Assembly: GCA_026770595.1 (NCBI GenBank)
Contig: MU634426.1
Coordinates: forward strand, 1 to 12,308
Direction of reading: 5' to 3'
Source: Ochromonadaceae sp. CCMP2298
Taxonomy: Eukaryota > Sar > Synurophyceae > Ochromonadales > Ochromonadaceae
Length of the DNA: 12,308 bases
The number at the start of each line of letters is the position of its first letter. Position 1 is the stretch's first letter. A model generated the notes under the pieces. That model worked only from the letters and a program-made list of their open reading frames with translations. It was not told the DNA's origin and searched no databases. The translations under genes and the position numbers were made by a program. Below, piece by piece: positions 1 through 7,639 of this stretch.

Positions 1-275
1 TGCGATTTTGAATTGGGGAGGGAAAAATACCACATTAATTGGCGGTGGTTGTTGATAAAAAATCACATATCACGCATATCCAGCATTACACAATTCAATT
101 GACGGCTTTTTTGCGTGTCGTCCACAGTTCTTTGCTCTCTCCGTGGTGTGCTTGCACCTCCTTCCAGGGCCTTTGGAGGGCTCATTCGGCGTGAGCAGTC
201 TTCACTTCGCTTTCCCCTTCGTCGGAAGAGTCTCTCCACATTCTGTTTGCTTCAGCCCCGCGCGCCGAGTAGAAT
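1..275. other. 5' flank of the VMA21-like gene
   Basis: No gene is seen here. The first 110 bases are AT-rich and the rest is pyrimidine-rich, as expected for upstream and 5' untranslated sequence of the gene starting at 276. No clear TATA box is visible. A TTGGCGG at 39-45 loosely recalls the E2F-like word near 1376. An open frame at 143-331 has no family resemblance and overlaps the first exon in another frame. Confidence 0.4.
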
Positions 276-710
276 ATGAGCGCCAATGCCTACGAAGTGT
301 ACGTCTCGCTCGCCCTCGAGGCCCCCCATGACCAATCAATCCTCGCCGCTGCATCTCTCATCTGACCTTCATGCCACGCTTCCCTATACCTGTGCAGATT
401 CTTTGGGCCGACAAATCGCGTGGTTACGCTGAAGCTCATCCGCTACAGCCTGTTCATGCTGCTGGCGCCCTTGGCGACCTTCTACTTCTTCTTCTACCTG
501 GTGTTCAAGCAAGACAAGGACATGCTGGGCTGGAGCGGGATCTCCGCAGTGGTAGCGGCAAACCTGGTGATCGCTTCCTACGTCGTTATGGCTTTCAGCG
601 AGAAGGACGAGGAGGACGAGGCTGTGGCTGCGCGCAAAGAGGGGGCTGCTCGCAGCAGGGGACCCGCAGTAGAGCAGCGAAGGAAGGAGCAGCCGGGGAA
701 GGTGGATTGA
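276..710 (+). CDS. VMA21: VMA21-like V-ATPase assembly factor (two exons)
   Basis: Vma21 is a small ER membrane chaperone that helps assemble the proteolipid V0 sector of the vacuolar H+-ATPase. Exons are 276-298 and 398-710. The intron (299-397) begins GTACGT and ends TGTGCAG, and splicing rebuilds a Val codon (GT|A). The product is 111 residues, typical of the family. It starts MSANAYEV, then FFGPTNR, followed by two hydrophobic segments (about residues 20-43 and 56-74) separated by a short loop with KQDKDMLGWSG. The tail is charged and ends GKVD; a C-terminal K-x-D is also how I recall human VMA21 ending, whereas the yeast protein ends in a dilysine ER-retrieval signal. ATG 276 is favoured because an in-frame TAG lies at 270-272. 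Family assignment rests on topology, size and motif pattern seen by eye. The exon 1 boundary is inferred from splice consensus and frame. Confidence 0.8.
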
Positions 711-826
711 ACAGTTGAACGGCCCCCACACCCTGCCAGCCAAGTCTCTCTCATTCATTCCCGACCAGGCTCGCGCGATCTACCGCCAACTCGGAGCCCA
801 GAACACGCCCTGATAACATGCCCTGG

Positions 827-860
827 CCTACCTACCTGCCTACCTACCTGCCTACCTACC
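827..860. repeat. CCTACCTACCTG tandem repeat
   Basis: The 12-base unit CCTACCTACCTG occurs at 827-838 and 839-850 and partly at 851-860. It is a simple CCTA/CCTG microsatellite about 115 bases after the VMA21-like stop codon, so it may lie in that transcript's 3' untranslated region. Confidence 0.85.
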
Positions 861-1375
861 GGGCCACCCTCCCCAGCCTGCGAGGTGGGGGAACACCGAC
901 TGTAGGCCTACGAGCACCACGAGATCCTCGCGCCCATACGGCCAACTGAGCAACTGGGCAACGCAGGCCTGGTACCTAGGGCATCGTACTCATCAGGGCT
1001 GCCCTTCAACTGGGTACTTGGTAACTGGTCTTCAACAGGCCCTGCCCACTGCCCAGTACGGGCAACGCAAAACAGTTCCCACGCCTTAATTCAAGCCCCA
1101 GGATTTACTGGGTAGTAACGCGGACTGGTTCTCCTGCCTCGGCCTGCTGCTGGTGCACCACAACACGTATGCTACCACCTGTTCTCCAAGATGTCAATGT
1201 GTCAGTGTATGCGCGTATTGTCAGAGTGTGCGCTTATCCTTGCAATATGTTAAGCAAAAGGTCTAATCCTGCTTCATTATTCTCTCTTACAGTACATAAT
1301 TCTCTCAAAACCCCTGAACTTTAGCCCCTAAAATGTCCGGTACGTACGTTACGAATATTTCATTACTGCTCTTTT

Positions 1376-1414
1376 TTTGGCGGAAATGGCCGTAACGGCC
1401 GTAACGGCCGTAAA
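1376..1414 (+). promoter_or_regulatory. E2F-like site followed by three GGCCGTAAC repeats
   Basis: TTTGGCGGAAA at 1376-1386 resembles E2F sites (core TTTSSCGS). Immediately after it the 9-mer GGCCGTAAC occurs at 1388-1396 and 1397-1405, with GGCCGTAAA at 1406-1414. Two of these junctions create TAACGG, the MYB core. The element lies about 310-345 bases upstream of the ATG at 1722, on the side expected for its promoter. The motif match is seen directly; a regulatory role is inference. Confidence 0.35.
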
Positions 1415-1721
1415 GTTTAATGGCAGTTCAAGTGGATCCAAAAAACTGCAAGCGAGAGGAAGCCAAACATTGAACCCTCTAGAACCCCCCCCGACGTGTA
1501 TTCAACATAAGGGTTCAACACAACGCGGCCCTGCTCCTTGCCAAGCAAGGTCTCCGACCTCAGCTTGTTCAGATCGGCGAGAGGCATAGCGGAAAATCCA
1601 GAGAGAGAGCGAATGCACCTGCAGCAGCGCGCCGTAAGATTTCCCTGCCCGTGAGAGAACAGCGGTCGTAGCATCTGACAATCTTTAAACACAGAAAGAC
1701 CTGTTTAATTTTGCGGACGCA

Positions 1722-3857
1722 ATGCTGGCTGGATCACCTGTGATGCCCGGGCCGCACAGTGAGGCTCTGGAGCAGCTGGGCCTGACCCCCAGGGCCACAC
1801 AGTATACACAAGGAAAGGCCGGGGCGGAGAGACTGGGCTTCGCCCTGGCGAAGATAATAGATACCAATACTGGGGCACCGCTGAGGATTGCCATCGCAAG
1901 TGCGATATGCGAGTGGCAGAGTGCAGTGACGAAGGAGCTGAGACTGCAGGCACTCAAGAAGCACCAGTCGCAGCTGTTCGACACATTGAGACAGCTGCTG
2001 ATCAAGCCTGACGACTCTGCAGCCGATTACTCCACCAGCGGCGCCCTGATGCCTGCGCACTACCTTTGTCTGGCGGTGCGCAAGGAGGCGGAGGAGAAGC
2101 GGAGAGTGGACGTGGCTGAGCTGATGCTGCCCGACGTGAACACCGCCATCACCGCGCTGCTGGACGTCTCCTGCAACATGGCAGAGGGCGCGCCTCTGAG
2201 CAGTGCAGGCGCGGTGCGGGCGGGGTGTCTGCTGAACCTGGTGGAGTCCTACCCCCTCAAGGTGGAGACAGCGAAGGTGCTCAAGAGCGCTGCTGCCACC
2301 CTGCTGCGCCTGCACAACAGCCTCTTCTCCGCGCCTGTGCTCAAGCTCTGCTGCGCCAAGAAAATGGCCGCCATGACCGTGGAGGCGGAAGGCAGCATTG
2401 CACGACTGGACACTCTGTGGGACGGACAGGTGCCCAACATCCTGACAGCCATCAAGGGGGGCTCCTCGGAGATGAAGGTGGTGCTGCAGAAGAACAAGGC
2501 CGTCTACTCCGCCAAGTCCAAAACTGTAGAAAACTACCTCTCTGACTTCGTGGACGTGCTGGGCCTGGACGACCTGGGGGACCTGCTGCAGGAGATCGCC
2601 GACTACGACCCCTACAAGCTGGTCAAGAGCATCCCCAAGTTCTTAAGCCAGTTGGCCTCCACGGTCATGAAGCACAAGTTCCTCATACTGGGACTTTTTC
2701 TCGCCATTGCGCTGGTGGTAGGCTCGGGCCCGCTGCTGCCCGTCCTGGGCAGCGTGGCCGGACTGTGCGGCCTGACCCCTCAGCTGTTCATCCCCTTCTT
2801 CAAATTGCTTACGGTCATATCGGGTGCGGGGGAGGAGCAAGCCATCCAGTGCCTCTACCTGGTAGCCAAGGTGGCCAAGTCGGGTCTCGTGACGGCCCCT
2901 GAGAACATGTCAGCAGTGCTGGACACGGTCAATATCATCAAGGATAAGTTCAAGTACAGCAATGTCTTCCAGCCAGAGACACTGAAGGTGCTGGAGGGTT
3001 TCGCGGGCAGTAACATGCCTGCCTTTAACAACATCCTCACGTGGAACCAGGGAAAGGCCGCCAAGCGCGGCAACAACAAGGACTTCCTGGTGAACGCGGG
3101 CAGGATCACGCCTCTGGCAGAGGAGAGCATGCTTTCGCGAATGCTGTCGCCCTCCAAGGACAAGGGCGCGCCCACCCCCACGGCCAAGCTTGGAGCAATA
3201 AGCCCCTCCCCGCAGAGCCAGAACATGCAGTTGCTTTCCCAAGCACCCCAAAGCACCACACCCTCCACACCCTCCACACCCTCAACTCCTGCGTCCAGCT
3301 TCAGCCTGTTCTCATCGGCCCGCGCCCCTGCCCCTGTTTCTCTCTCTGTCCCTGCAACTGTGACCGAGTCCAAGACCCCCACCCCCACCTCTGACAGCGC
3401 CCCTGCCCCCGAGATGTCCTTTGCCGAGTTCTGTGCGATGCAGAAAGCAGGGGGCGCCAAGCCTGCACCTGCATCAGACGAGATCCGGCAGCCCGTGATA
3501 GTGGCTGCCAGCCCCGGGGCAATGAGCCCCCCCGCCAATGGCACCACTATGAGCCCTACTCTGTCTGCGATGAATGGGATGAACAGCCCCACACTCATGG
3601 CCATGCGAGCCGCAGAGGCCAAAGAGAAAGAGGACCGATCCACTGCCAAGCGGGGATCAATCCTGCTATCCGTAGGAAACCTCTTCAACCGCAAGTCAGC
3701 AGCTGTGGCCAACGACCCCTCTGCGCCCAAAGCCACCCCCACCCGCGTCGTGGCCGTGGCCCCGCTGAGCGCGTCTTCACTGCGAGAAGCAGAAATGGCC
3801 CAGCAGCTGGCGACACTCGGCAGATCGATATCGACATTGGAGACGCGGCTCTCCTAA
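1722..3857 (+). CDS. Uncharacterised 711-residue protein with hydrophobic block and S/T/P-rich tail
   Basis: I do not recognise this protein. It is intronless, unlike its multi-exon neighbours. ATG 1722 is preceded by an in-frame TAA at 1686-1688; Met8 is an alternative start. Residues 1-310 look mostly helical with few prolines (for example 33-95 and 120-300). Residues 320-363 form a hydrophobic block (beginning FLILGLFLAIALVV) that could be one or two membrane segments or a hairpin. Residues 364-460 look helical again. From about 470 the chain is rich in Ser, Thr, Pro and Ala, with a TPS triplet run at 513-521 and many SP or TP dipeptides; SPSK at 476-479 fits a CDK-type consensus. A short basic stretch (about 628-660) and a helical C-terminus close the protein. 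No enzyme motif or signal peptide is apparent. A membrane-anchored scaffold or regulator is possible but only a guess. Confidence 0.75.
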   Translation: MLAGSPVMPGPHSEALEQLGLTPRATQYTQGKAGAERLGFALAKIIDTNTGAPLRIAIASAICEWQSAVTKELRLQALKKHQSQLFDTLRQLLIKPDDSAADYSTSGALMPAHYLCLAVRKEAEEKRRVDVAELMLPDVNTAITALLDVSCNMAEGAPLSSAGAVRAGCLLNLVESYPLKVETAKVLKSAAATLLRLHNSLFSAPVLKLCCAKKMAAMTVEAEGSIARLDTLWDGQVPNILTAIKGGSSEMKVVLQKNKAVYSAKSKTVENYLSDFVDVLGLDDLGDLLQEIADYDPYKLVKSIPKFLSQLASTVMKHKFLILGLFLAIALVVGSGPLLPVLGSVAGLCGLTPQLFIPFFKLLTVISGAGEEQAIQCLYLVAKVAKSGLVTAPENMSAVLDTVNIIKDKFKYSNVFQPETLKVLEGFAGSNMPAFNNILTWNQGKAAKRGNNKDFLVNAGRITPLAEESMLSRMLSPSKDKGAPTPTAKLGAISPSPQSQNMQLLSQAPQSTTPSTPSTPSTPASSFSLFSSARAPAPVSLSVPATVTESKTPTPTSDSAPAPEMSFAEFCAMQKAGGAKPAPASDEIRQPVIVAASPGAMSPPANGTTMSPTLSAMNGMNSPTLMAMRAAEAKEKEDRSTAKRGSILLSVGNLFNRKSAAVANDPSAPKATPTRVVAVAPLSASSLREAEMAQQLATLGRSISTLETRLS

Positions 3858-4255
3858 TGGTGGGGTAGATGGTTTCAGTACTCATTTCTATTAACGGACA
3901 GATCTACTTACAGACCTATTAAAGGAAAGACTTTTCCCCTTTTCCATGCAAATTATAAAACCTTAACGCTTTGAACGGATAAAGAGCAACATTTCCCCTT
4001 TTTCCCCTTTTCTCCTGGTCTGTTAAGAGCGGGGGTACTGCTCGGCCCAAGAGGCACGCGGATTAATCAGTTAATGTTAATTTACAGTAGTACAAAGGTG
4101 GCAGTAAAATCGCACATATCATAGTACACACAGCGGCCCTCTACAGGCTAGACTGGGTGCTGGAACTCAGTAGTACGTACAGTAGTAGTACGTACAGTAT
4201 GTAGGGGACAGTACGTACAGTAGTACGCACAGTAGTACCTGTGCTATCGCATACC
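3858..4255. other. Spacer between convergent genes
   Basis: No gene is seen. This spacer should hold the 3' untranslated ends of the 711-residue gene (+) and the Sfi1-like gene (-). It contains three copies of TTTCCCCTTTT (3933-3943, 3992-4002, 4001-4011) and a TATAAAA-bearing AT-rich patch near 3953-3960. The TAC-rich repeat is described separately at 4173-4234. No canonical AATAAA was found on the plus strand. Confidence 0.5.
4173..4234. repeat. Four GTACGTACAGTA repeats in the Sfi1-like 3' region
   Basis: GTACGTACAGTA occurs at 4173-4184, 4188-4199 and 4211-4222, with a one-base variant (GTACGCACAGTA) at 4223-4234. GTACGTAC is self-complementary. On the minus strand, which is the sense strand of the gene ending at 4256, most copies read TACTGTACGTAC, so TGTA recurs just after the stop codon. 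Confidence 0.85.
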
Positions 4256-5923
4256 CTACACCAGGTGCTTGAACTCGTCGATGAAGAGTAGCAGGTCACG
4301 CAGCAGGGCGCTCTTGGGATCTGCAGAGTCGCTAATCGACTCCGATGCCGCTGCTACGTCTGTAGGGTCCGTAGGGTCCGTTAGAGTGAGCCGCCCGTCG
4401 ACCACGCCCACCACGTTGCTGCAGGGTAGGCGGGGCTGCATCTTACTCATAGCTGCGGGCACCACTACTGGGTCCATCGTGTAGAAGCGGGAGGGGTACG
4501 GGGGATAGGGGCTGGTCTTAGAGGGGGGAGGACCCCTCAGGGCGGGGGGGATATCGGTGCGCGGCGCTGCGCGGAGTAGGGGCGCGCGCACCGAGAAGAC
4601 CTTGTCTGCCTCGTGTGAGACTGAGACTGGGGAGAAGTGTGCCCCCACCACTCCCGCCCCGTAGGCTGTGGGGTGCTTGACAATCCAAGGTGCAGACACG
4701 GCTCGTCGGTTGAGCGAACCCCTCCACCGCGCGAACACTGTCGAGAGTGTGCCCCTGTGGGGAAAGTCGCTGTCTATGTTGTTGTCTGCTCTGGAGGTCA
4801 TGGCCACCTGCAGGAACTCCCCACAGGCAGCCCTCCTGCGCGCCGAGATATTCTCCGCCAGCGCGCATCTCAGTGTCTCCCGTCTCCTCCTGCGCCTGTG
4901 GGCGTGCCTCCGCAGGGCGTGCAGTCCGCCCCTGTTGCGGAATACCTTCCAGAAGACCGTAGCACGCGCCCATTGCAGATACGCGCGCACACCCCTCACG
5001 CAGGCCTGCTGCCAGACACCCAGTGCGGCCGAGGCGCAGTTTCTATAGCAGAGGAACTCGCCCCTCAGCCTGTCTCTCCTTTGCACCGCCTTTCTGCCCA
5101 GGCATTGTCGGAAGGCGCCCCAGGCTAGGCGCAGCGATCTGTCCCGTAGGTGGAAGAGGGCCAGCCTTTGCCGCCTGCGGGCGATGAGGCCCCTGGGAAG
5201 AGGTAGAGGTAGAGGTAGAGGTAGAGGTAGAGGTAGAGGTAGAGAGGCAGAGACAGCAGAGCATAAAGGTGAGGGCGCTGAGGATAAGACGGATAGACAG
5301 ATAGACAGATAGACAGACAGACAGTGTAATAGTCATGTATATGTATAGACAGACAGATAAAGATGGCCAGATAAAGATGGACAGATATAGATGGGCATAG
5401 GAAGATACTGTGGGTCGAAATTCAACGATTGTTCGGTCACTGGGGGCTCGTTTTGAGTCCAGCCCGCAATCAGTACGATCGATCAAATATATTCCATATT
5501 ACTAAAAGTAAATGTTGCACTGCAATGCATGGAGGTGGGAATGAGTGCGACCGTCATAATGGTTGGTGATGGTAACAATGATAATGGTTGCTGATGATGA
5601 TAATAATGGTTGCTGATGATGATAATAATGGTTGCTGATGATGATAATACTAATGCTGCTGGTCATTGGTCATGGTCAGAGCAGTCACAGCAGGCCACTA
5701 AAGTGTTGAACATATATGTGATGTACATGTATGTGTACATGTACATGTGTGCTTGCTTATGCTGTGTACTGACCTATGGTGGGTGCACTGCCAGGACAGC
5801 AGGCCGGCCGAGAACCTGCGGAACGACCAGATGCACCGTTGGTGCGCACTCACACGTGACACAAGGGGCGACCTCAGCAGCCTGGGGGGAAGGGTGGAGG
5901 GTGTGAGAGAGTGCGGGAGGAGG

Positions 5924-5954
<31 letters not shown>

Positions 5955-7152
5955 TGACGGGAAGCACAGAAGCGCAGTTCAGGCACGGAGTAGGAGTGGG
6001 AGCAGGCAGGGCAGCAGGCAGTAGGTATGACAGTGGACGCACCTCCGCCTCATGCGTCGCAGCAGGGCCACGATGAATCTCCTCTGCCCCACGGCCGCCA
6101 TCTGCACCCACACCACGTCCCCTTTGACGTCTCTCTTGCGTCCGACACGTCTCAGTGCGTATGCATGCAGGTGATGGAATGCGGTCCTGGTTGAGCTGAC
6201 ACGAGCCGAGCGAGCTGCACTCTGCAAAACAGTAAGACGATAGTGTGGGATGTGGGGCATGTGTTAACAAGAGTGTGGGGTGTGGGTACAAGGATCCCCA
6301 CTGGTCTATCTCACACCCCCAGTACCCAGTCCTCACCTGCAGCATCCCGCGCGCCTCTCTGCCCTTGAGCACATTGCTCCAGTAGCCACGGAAGGCTCTC
6401 ACCACAGCCTGCCGCAGATAGAGTCGCCTGCCTGTCTGTGCGGCTGCCCATGCCTGGCATGCGTGCTGCTCTCTTCTGCGCAGCCGACCTGCAGTGACAG
6501 GGACAGGGACGAAGGGAGTGGGTAATGATGGAAAAAATAATGAAGTTAGAAGTAAGAAATGATAGTAACATCGCATCTGGAAGAGGACAAGGGGGGGTGG
6601 CGCACCTACTGCACGTTTCAGGGCCAGACGTCTCCAGCAGACATCAGCTCTGCGCTGCTGGCCGCGGCTGCGCAAACTGTGAGAGGTGAATTCAGCCCAG
6701 CATTCCACAGCAACCTTCGCAAGTTGTAACCGCCCGGGAGAGAGCAATCGTGAGAACTTCCTCCGGCGCAGTGCGTCGTGCAGTCTGCACAGAGCGCGGA
6801 ATAGGCTGCGCTGCTGGGCCCATCGCTGCAGTGCCCACGAGTCCACTGATTCCGCCAAAGCCCGATAATATCTCCACCTCTGCAGCCCTTTCTTCAGTAG
6901 TACCAGTGTATGGATGGCATCGGCGAGTCTGAGATGGTACGAATTTCGTCGAGAAGCGGACACCAGTGCGGCGAGCCGAGACATGGCTGTGAGTCTACTT
7001 CCGAACAGCCGGCACCGCACAGCGCGCTCCTCATCCTCCACTGCTTGGCTCTTCTCGCTGCTCAGCCAGACTAGCCACTGCCCATACGCCGTCACAGTGA
7101 GGCGCCGCCTGTAGTAATCCCCGCCGTCTACGCCGGACTCGGTGTCCATCAT
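4256..7152 (-). CDS. Sfi1-like Trp/Arg-rich helical repeat protein (five exons)
   Basis: Exons, in coding order, are 7152-6606, 6488-6337, 6221-6043, 5881-5774 and 5192-4256. Joined they give 641 codons including the TAG at 4258-4256, i.e. 640 residues. The introns (117, 115, 161 and 581 nt) all have GT..AG ends and the phases agree at every join. The first in-frame ATG is at 7152, after an in-frame TAG at 7197-7195. Residues 1-490 are very rich in Arg, Leu and Trp, with Trp at about 26, 29, 93, 106, 111, 152, 173, 196, 219, 271, 311, 323, 353, 389, 403 and 410. Windows such as AVECWAEF, ACQAWAAA and AALGVWQQA recall the Ala/Leu..Trp repeats of Sfi1, whose long helix binds centrins at spindle poles and basal bodies. 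The remaining 150 residues are Pro/Ser-rich and end in a helix (LLLFIDEFKHLV). The family call is by pattern only; other centrin- or calmodulin-binding helical proteins fit too. Confidence 0.6.
5199..5240. repeat. AGAGGT hexamer array forming an intron 3' pyrimidine tract
   Basis: Seven perfect AGAGGT units lie in the last intron of the Sfi1-like gene. Read on the minus sense strand they are ACCTCT units ending five bases before the CAG acceptor (exon starts at 5192), so the microsatellite serves as the pyrimidine tract. Confidence 0.9.
5292..5323. repeat. GATAGACA/GACA microsatellite (intronic)
   Basis: Three GATAGACA units are followed by two GACA units. Related GACA/GATA words continue irregularly to about 5395. 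The array lies inside the 581-nt intron of the Sfi1-like gene. Confidence 0.85.
5581..5646. repeat. Three perfect 22-bp tandem repeats (intronic)
   Basis: A 22-base unit starting ATAATGGTTGC and ending TGATGATGATA is repeated without mismatch at 5581-5602, 5603-5624 and 5625-5646. Degenerate copies flank it on both sides. The array lies in the long intron of the Sfi1-like gene. Perfect identity suggests recent expansion. Confidence 0.9.
5927..5954. repeat. Homopolymer of 28 G in an intron
   Basis: An uninterrupted run of 28 G, preceded by AGGGGA and other G-rich words, lies in the third intron (6042-5882) of the Sfi1-like gene. On the sense strand it is C28, upstream of the CCCCCCAG acceptor. 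Length in the assembly may be unreliable because such runs slip during sequencing. Confidence 0.9.
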
Positions 7153-7639
7153 TGGGCAGGTGGGGAGGTTTGCCTGTTCATAATGCAAAACCTTCTATGT
7201 GCCGCCGTCTCTCTGGCGCGCAGGTACCAAAGGGTTGATCCTTTCACAACACGGATAGACTGTTCGCTCTGTCTTGCTCACTGTGGAAGCTCCTGGAGCT
7301 CATCCGACATCACAAGAGCAAGCCCACCAACGCTCGAAGGAAATATTTCAAAATCAAAAAAGCGAAAAATCGCCAAAAAGATATGGTAAAAAACCGATTT
7401 ATTGATCATGTTTTACACTCAAAAACCAAGAAAATCCCTCCGCGATACGTGGGATAAATAATGAAAAATCTTCTGGCGGACGAAAGGCGGCGACTTTGCA
7501 CGCACTCCGCGTTCGAAGCCAGGAGGAGGTGATCTAGGACTCGCCATCCTGGTCCTGGCATCATTCCGATCTACCCCAGAGGTGTCGAGTACGGCCTGAG
7601 ACAAGGCACAAGTGGGATTGACCGAAGCGACCGAACGTC
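7153..7639. promoter_or_regulatory. Divergent upstream region of the Sfi1-like and purine genes
   Basis: The two start codons (7152 on -, 7640 on +) point away from each other, so this 487-base region should hold both promoters and 5' leaders. A markedly A-rich core spans about 7338-7440. It contains CGCCAAAAA at 7371-7379, which reads TTTTTGGCG on the minus strand and shares that word with the element near 1376. An in-frame TGA at 7619-7621 supports ATG 7640. No obvious TATA box is seen. The role is inferred from gene layout. Confidence 0.5.

Larger units (their letters stand above)
711..1721. other. Intergenic region: VMA21 3' side and upstream region of the 711-residue gene
   Basis: I see no gene in this 1-kb stretch. 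It holds the 3' untranslated side of the VMA21-like gene and the upstream region of the gene at 1722. Visible structure includes a CCTACCTACCTG tandem repeat (827-860), three CAACTGRG words (943-950, 951-958, 1007-1014), an AT-richer stretch around 1230-1330, and an E2F-like/GGCCGTAAC element at 1376-1414. Open frames at 1377-1589 (+) and 1417-1692 (-) are short, low in family character and probably chance. No tRNA or rRNA signature was found. Confidence 0.5.

Noticed and set aside
143-331. 62-codon plus-strand frame upstream of the VMA21-like gene
   Set aside because: It overlaps exon 1 in another frame and runs into the intron, with no family resemblance.
2855-3742. 295-codon open frame on the minus strand opposite the 711-residue gene
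   Set aside because: It lies antisense to a strong coding frame and its residues mirror the Ser/Pro-rich region; no motif or independent support.
4637-5128. Plus-strand frame of 163 codons
   Set aside because: It is antisense to the last Sfi1-like exon, which closes in frame with four upstream exons.
5043-5486. 147-codon minus-strand frame with Ser-Thr repeats
   Set aside because: The repeats are translations of the intronic AGAGGT and GACA microsatellites, and its end overlaps the true exon in the wrong frame.
5581-5646. Short regular repeats considered as a CRISPR-like array
   Set aside because: The three 22-base units are directly adjacent with no spacers and sit in a eukaryotic intron; this is a tandem repeat.
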